Below are positions 58,875 to 64,000 of a stretch of DNA of 64,000 bases, one piece after another. Made by a program: the position numbers and the translations under genes. Within the stretch, counting starts at the first letter, position 1. Every line of letters begins with the position of its first letter. The notes below the pieces were generated by a model. The model did not search any database. It was not told where the DNA came from and worked only from the letters and a program-made list of their open reading frames with translations. The stretch is from Copromyces sp. CBS 386.78 (lineage: Eukaryota > Ascomycota > Sordariomycetes > Sordariales > Sordariaceae), in NCBI GenBank assembly GCA_030685235.1, contig MU839099.1:248001-312000 (forward strand). The letters run 5' to 3'.

Positions 58875-61800
58875 CGACCAGCCGAACTCGACTGGCCGTG
58901 CCTTGCAGTGATAGTTCTCCCACGTCACGGTCGTTGCGCAACGAGTCAACTGACAAGGGGCTTGGCTTGTTCCGATCTTGTACCTACCTACTCCCTCACG
59001 CCAAAGCTGAGAGCTGAGAGCATAGAGATAACAGAAGTTGCTTCCTTGTGCAAAATGTGTTTAAAGCGAACTTCGCTGGGCTAGTTGTGGCCAAAGAAGA
59101 AAAAGTAGAGTTCGTTTCGATTGTGTGAGCTGACTGCGCAATTCGATGTTCAAAGGCCCCCTTTTCATTCAAGAGATCTTCGATATCTGCTGCTGCCGCC
59201 TTGAGTGGCTGGAGCGAAGTTGGAGGCAAGGACAGCCGCGGGATTTTCGAGATTTGGTTGGCTGTTGACTTAAAAAAATTCCCATCTAGACGGGAAGGTG
59301 GGGCACTCGCAAAGGGCCGATGACCTCGCAGTAGCCAGCGGATGGTTGCAAGTTGCCCGTGAAACTTTCTGGCATCAGTGCACTCTCAGCAAATGGAATT
59401 CCATGAAGGCGGCTCCCGTAAATTGGAGAAGTTCAGTGCCGGGGTTGCCTGTCGTTGTTGTTGGTCTCCAATTGCCGGCCTTCCGCCAGGCCCGGTAATG
59501 AAAAGTTCGTGTCACGGACAAAGGCGTCGTTTATATCATCCATTGGAATTCTCTATCGTTCCTTCCGGAGATCTGGTACAGGTGCGGATGGAGGCCCGGA
59601 ACCGTCCGCTCGAAACATTCTGAAAAGCCGGCCATCCTGTCATTTCATCGTCGGCCAATCCGCATCCGGAACCCATATAAGTAAACCGATTGGGCACAGC
59701 TCCGCCAATATCAGACCTTCGGATTTGGGTTTGAACCATTGACAATTGTTTGACATAGCCTTGGAAAATCTCGAAAAAGGCTGGAGTGGTCTCGAATTTC
59801 GCCTAGCACCGTCGTAGGAGCAGTAGGCACAAATAGTTTCTTTGGCTAGCCGCAATGCAGAGGTGCCAAGTCGCAAAGCAATGTGTGTTGGTTGCAGACG
59901 AAGTTGTATCGCTCGCTCGAATTGGAGATCAGGACCTGACTTGGCTTCCACCGCTTTTGCATGTGAGAATCGCTCATGGCCACCAGACCAGTACTTTGAA
60001 GGTTAACCTTGTGTCCTCATTCGTAGGGCGAGGATCATTTGTCTGGCGATTTGGCTTTGCGGCTTCTTGAAGTTTGGATGTGTTTGCGTCGTTTTCCTGT
60101 CCCACCTAGTGTTCGATTTTCTGATAGTCGGGATGTCGTCCAAGAACTGGCGGAACAGTGAGGAGGCCCCGGCGAGTTCCAATTTTCATATGCTCCATAA
60201 TTGTTGCAAGAGGAGCCGAGGGCGTGACCGAACATGATTGGCGTCGACAAACCGGAGCTCTTCGACCCCTGGCACTTACCTAGGTTACCCTAGGGTATGC
60301 GGGGCAAGAGTTGACCCCGTCCTCTTCTGGCAGTCACCGCCGACGAAAAACTCCAACGATCGTTTTCGAGCTTGGAGCTTATTCTAACCTTATTTGGTAT
60401 CAGTTAATATCCCTCGTCTTTCCATAACAATTCGGCTCTCTCTCACTCGCACTCGCAAAACTCTCGGATTCTACTCTTCGAGTTCAGGGGGAGCACTGTC
60501 TAGACGTTTACAGACAACTGCTAATGTTAGCATCATAAATCGGAGACAAAAGGGAATGCCTACTATCAAACCCCTCAGGTAACGGCAGGCTGTGTCTAGT
60601 ACCCGCTTTGGGCATTCATTACCGTATGATTGTTGCAATGAGCACAACGCTCCGGTATGCTGCAACCCTCGACGAGGCCGAGACTGAAGGTCGTCTCGAG
60701 AGCGTTTGGTCAGGGGAATGACGCAGGGAATTGATGGCGACTTTTGCAAGCGACAACGCAGGTGAGCATCAAAAACCCCCTTCCGGACAATGGCACCAAA
60801 GCAGCAAGAGAGGGTGTTCTTCCTCTCCACTTCCTCCACCTGCATCCACCTCCCCCGCATTCGCATCTGGTTTGGCTCCCCGGCCTCGCTCATGACAAAA
60901 AAAAGGGCAGCGCGCAAATCGAGTTTACCCCTGTTGATACAGCCTTGGCAAACTTTCACCTCTTTCGGTCACCTTGATGAGAATGCAATTTCATCACGAC
61001 CACAAGACCCAAAATCTAACAGACGCTCTGAATTATGGAGGGGCTTTCCTTGGTTACTTATTTGCAATAAAAACCGATTCTTTTGGTGAAAAAGTGGCCA
61101 AGTTCTGGGTCATCAAAGTCTGGGGTGGCATGTGCACGCTGACCCTTTTTTTGTCATGAGCGAGCCGGCGTCCTTGGAATGGAGATGGGGCCAGGGACGG
61201 GTGAAGGATTGACATTCTGGGGGAGTTGCGAAATGAAAGGCTTGGCCTGCTTGGCCTCCTTGGCATCTCTATCAACACGAGTCCGAGAGTGATCATTCAA
61301 ACAGTAATCCAGAACACTGGGCAGATAGCTCAAAGAAAAAAATATCGGGCATCCGTCGTAAACTGGCGAGACCTTTATTCTTTAATAAGTGCTCATGTGC
61401 TCACATGTTTTCGACGTCATAGGCTTTCCACCGATCGTGGCGGATAAAAAGCCAATGGGCAAGCGAGCCACGCCGTCCATCTACCGGTACAGGTACTTTT
61501 CGTGTACGAGCTGCTCTCGAGAGAACCAAAGAACCGACCAGACAACTGGCCAGACTGCGCAATGGACGCAAGAGGGTTAGGGTTCTACTACAGGGGACGC
61601 CGCTGATCCAATGGCTGGTGGTGACCTCGCCTTGGCACGGAACTCGAGGTGTGGTAGGTGGGGGGCTGGAACCAGAAGGCGTCGGAGATACTGCTCGAAA
61701 AGGCTAGTTCCATCTTTATTTATGGTTGCATGGCTCACAATTACACTAGTAGGTACCTAGGCATATGGAAGTCGGGGATGCCTTCGTCAATATCTTTGTT

Positions 61801-62553
61801 GGGGTGGTGGCAAGCCAGGATGACCCAGCGGGCGTGATGTGGTCGTTGAAGGGGGGAAGGGCGATCCCTAGACAGCTAGACTGCTAGAGCAGCACTAGGT
61901 AGGTATAGCAGCGAGCTTTTTGGGCCTCTTATGTATTTCCCTCTCGACAAAGCTGCTCGCCGATTTCTGCAACCAGAGGGGCAGCTACGGAGGAGCCTGG
62001 CTCAAGCGAACCAAGCAGCTTTTGGGGAAGAGCAGAAGGGAAGCACAGAATCCCTGCAACCATCACATCGACTTCCCTTTGTGTTGAGTCGCTCCTACCC
62101 GCTCCTCCCTAGTGCCTCCCCAATTCCCACCCCTCCCCCCCCCCCAAAGCTCGCAAGTCACTGCGAGTCTCTTCGCGGTTTCTGTGTGGACTGTGGCTGT
62201 GGTGGTCTGGTAGCATCGACGGGATTTGGTTATAATAACCACCCGGTCCGTTGCCTGTCTCGATTTCTTATTTCCTGTCTGGCTCCTGCTTCCTTTTCCC
62301 AGTCGTCTTCCTGGTTGAACTATCCGCTTTCTTTTCTCCTTCCTCCCGGTTGTTGCTTCTCTTCAACCAAGGAATTGTTCTCCTACACCCAATCAGCACG
62401 GTTGGCTTTGAGTTCTGGGAAAGAAAATAAAGGGGTCCGCCATCCGCACTTACACACGACCACAGCCCCGGTTCCTTTGAGTTGTTACACAGTTAACGCC
62501 CTCACCTTCACACACTCATCTCACAAAATCGAAACCTAAGGAACCCCTACAAA
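58875..62553. other. Gene-poor DNA and long promoter/leader of the DUF3712 gene
   Basis: About 3.7 kb of GC-normal DNA with only short or conflicting open frames. From 61930 to 62553 the plus strand is pyrimidine-rich, with a C run near 62138 and CACACACTCATCTCAC just before the start, as in a strong fungal promoter and leader. The 202-codon frame at 61931-62539 lies within this leader, and I do not call it a gene. Confidence 0.45.
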
Positions 62554-63773
62554 ATGGACAACAAGCCCGAGTATACCCAGACGGAGAATGTCGTCGAGAA
62601 GCCGCGCAAGCGAGGCTGCGCCGGCCACTGCTTGAAGTTTTGGTGGGCCTACTTGATCGCGCTCATCGTCATCGTTGTCATCGTCGTCCCAGTTATGTAA
62701 GTCATAAACTCACTTGATCTCACTTATAAAGATGTGTTTGGTCGCTGATAGTCATACCACAGCCTCCTCGTTGCCGTTCCCAAGATCGCTCAGGACAAGC
62801 TCGACCATGCCGAGCTCACCCTTGATAGCATCAAAATGACCAACTCCCGGGCTCACAACTTCACCATGTCTATTAACACCGAGATCCAGAGTGACGGAAA
62901 GGTCAAGGCCAGGATCGAGCCTTTCGAGGGTGTCATGTATCTTGAGGATTTGCCCGAGCACAGGCCTTTCGCCAAGGTCCACTTCCCCGAGACCAACAGC
63001 GAGAAGTCCCAGATTGTCAACGTTACCCAGTTCACCATGATCGACGATATGGAGGCTTTCACCACCTTCAACACCTGGCTTCTACACAACGAGACTTTCA
63101 GGGTTACCGTCGAGGGTCCCACCAAGGTTCACGTCAAGGGTATCGCCAAGGCCTATGGTGTCACCTTCAAGAAGACCATTGAGATGCCCGGTAAGCATCC
63201 CTTTGTTATCTTGGTATTCTGCAAGCATGGTAGCTAACAGGAACAACAGGCCTCCGTATGCTTGATGGAACCATCGTCAGCAACACCACCGTCAACTCCT
63301 TTGCTAAGAAGGGCGTCAACAACTTCTTTGGTACCGTCCAGATCCCCAACTACTCCAAGGTTGCTTTCGAGCTTGTAAGTTGAACGCTTCAGTTCCATTC
63401 GTTATTGATATGCTGACCTGTCGCTTCTCAGGGCAATGCTACTTTCCACAACTACCTCCTTGACAAGGAAATCGGCACCGTCTACCTTGACAACCTTTCC
63501 CTCAAGCCCGGTAACGACAACGTTTATCCTATGCGCGCCACCATTGACGACCTCGGCTATGTCACCGGTCTTGCCGTGCAGAAGCCTTACTGCGATAAGC
63601 TCAAGGGCGTCCTCCCCTTCAAGCTCCGCGGCAAGAGTGTCGTCAACAATGGCGAGAGCCTCTCGTATATTGCCGATGCCTTGGCGACCGGAAACCAGAC
63701 TGTCCAGATCGACATTCGTGGCACCGTTGAGCGCTCTATGGGGATTACGCTCGGCTGCACCGACGACGAGTAA
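62554..63773 (+). CDS. DUF3712-type single-pass membrane protein (345 aa, four exons)
   Basis: Exons are 62554-62696, 62763-63190, 63250-63374 and 63432-63773. Introns are 66, 59 and 57 bp with GTAAGT/GTAAGC donors, and the total of 1038 bp is in frame. The start MDNKPEYTQTENVVEKPRKR gives a short basic cytoplasmic tail. One transmembrane helix follows at about residues 29-53 (FWWAYLIALIVIVVIVVPV). The rest is an extracytoplasmic domain with several N-glycosylation sequons (NFT, NVT, NET, NTT, NAT, NLS, NQT). The body (ELTLDSIKMTNS, PFAKVHFPE, FNTWLLHNETF, VKGIAKAYG, GLRMLDGTIV, LSLKPGNDNVYPMRA) fits the fungal DUF3712 family of uncharacterised, presumably secretory-pathway or plasma-membrane, proteins. 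Positively charged residues before the helix favour a type II topology. Codon use is strongly C-ending, suggesting high expression. Confidence 0.92.
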
Positions 63774-64000
63774 ACGCTATACACTGTCAACAAGCGTTTT
63801 GATATTTGAATACCCATGGATGGCGAGATTACGCGGAAACATTGCCTAGTGCCAGGTTACGCACTTTGGTCAATCTAATTCACTTTTTCTTGAACTACCA
63901 CATTGCGCCTGTGGTGTATACAGGTTCACGCCGCCACTTCATTCTTGCCTTGGTTTGGATAAATAGGGGGTCATTTTATGTTTTATGCTTATGTGTTTGA
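63774..64000. other. 3' flank of the DUF3712 gene
   Basis: Presumed 3' untranslated region, AT-richer towards the window end; no further feature seen. Confidence 0.4.

Noticed and set aside
61931..62539. 202-codon frame upstream of the DUF3712 gene
   Set aside because: Lies in pyrimidine-rich leader/promoter sequence, and its Ser/Pro/Leu bias reflects that.

Overview
The window is nuclear DNA of a filamentous ascomycete, most likely a Sordariomycete of the Neurospora/Sordaria type. Three things point there: short introns with GTAAGT/GTATGT donors and CTAAC-type branch sites, the gene content (CSN4, Jac1/HscB, a cytochrome b5-FMN dehydrogenase), and long AT-rich blocks full of TpA produced by C-to-T and G-to-A change, the signature of repeat-induced point mutation (RIP). 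A run of 10 Ns shows it is a draft assembly. No protein-level identification was checked against a database.

Layout. 1-2515: GC-normal DNA with a small secreted-protein gene (605-1150) that carries an apparent frameshift. 2521-19603: a RIP-mutated nest of retrotransposons. The outer Ty3/gypsy-like element (LTRs of 164 bp, target duplication GAGTG) is split by an opposite-strand Ty3/gypsy-like element (4250-12657, LTRs of 290 bp, target duplication TATAC). Its integrase region also holds an unmutated 254 bp terminal-inverted-repeat element (17624-17877). 19609-26418: mostly non-coding, with a 60-residue Cys-rich protein gene, an assembly gap with homopolymer runs, and a tRNA-Gly(GCC). 26419-30021: a single-exon SNF2-family ATPase of 1200 residues. 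30022-32778: no convincing gene; one diverged tandem repeat. 32781-36604: a RIP-mutated pogo-like DNA transposon with 27 bp inverted repeats and TA duplication.

36607-53331 is the main gene block. It holds an F-box/leucine-rich protein with a 1074 bp intron, a convergent mitochondrial J-protein co-chaperone (Jac1/HscB), COP9 signalosome subunit 4, an SGNH esterase on the minus strand, and a cytochrome b5/FMN 2-hydroxyacid dehydrogenase that ends in a peroxisomal-type AKL. 53337-58869 is a RIP-mutated Ty1/copia-like element (LTRs of 180 bp, target duplication GCAAC, minus strand). 58875-62553 has no convincing gene. 62554-63773 is a four-exon DUF3712-type membrane protein.

The genes are independent housekeeping or hypothetical loci, not a cluster or pathway. 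The window's most informative biology is its transposon archaeology. All three LTR elements keep exact target duplications. In each, RIP spares the outer part of both LTRs while saturating the interior. A short non-RIPed element landed in the wreck afterwards. No clearly new multi-gene system was found. The best leads are the RIP edge effect, the 254 bp element, the open frame after the CSN4 stop codon, and the AKL-ended flavocytochrome.
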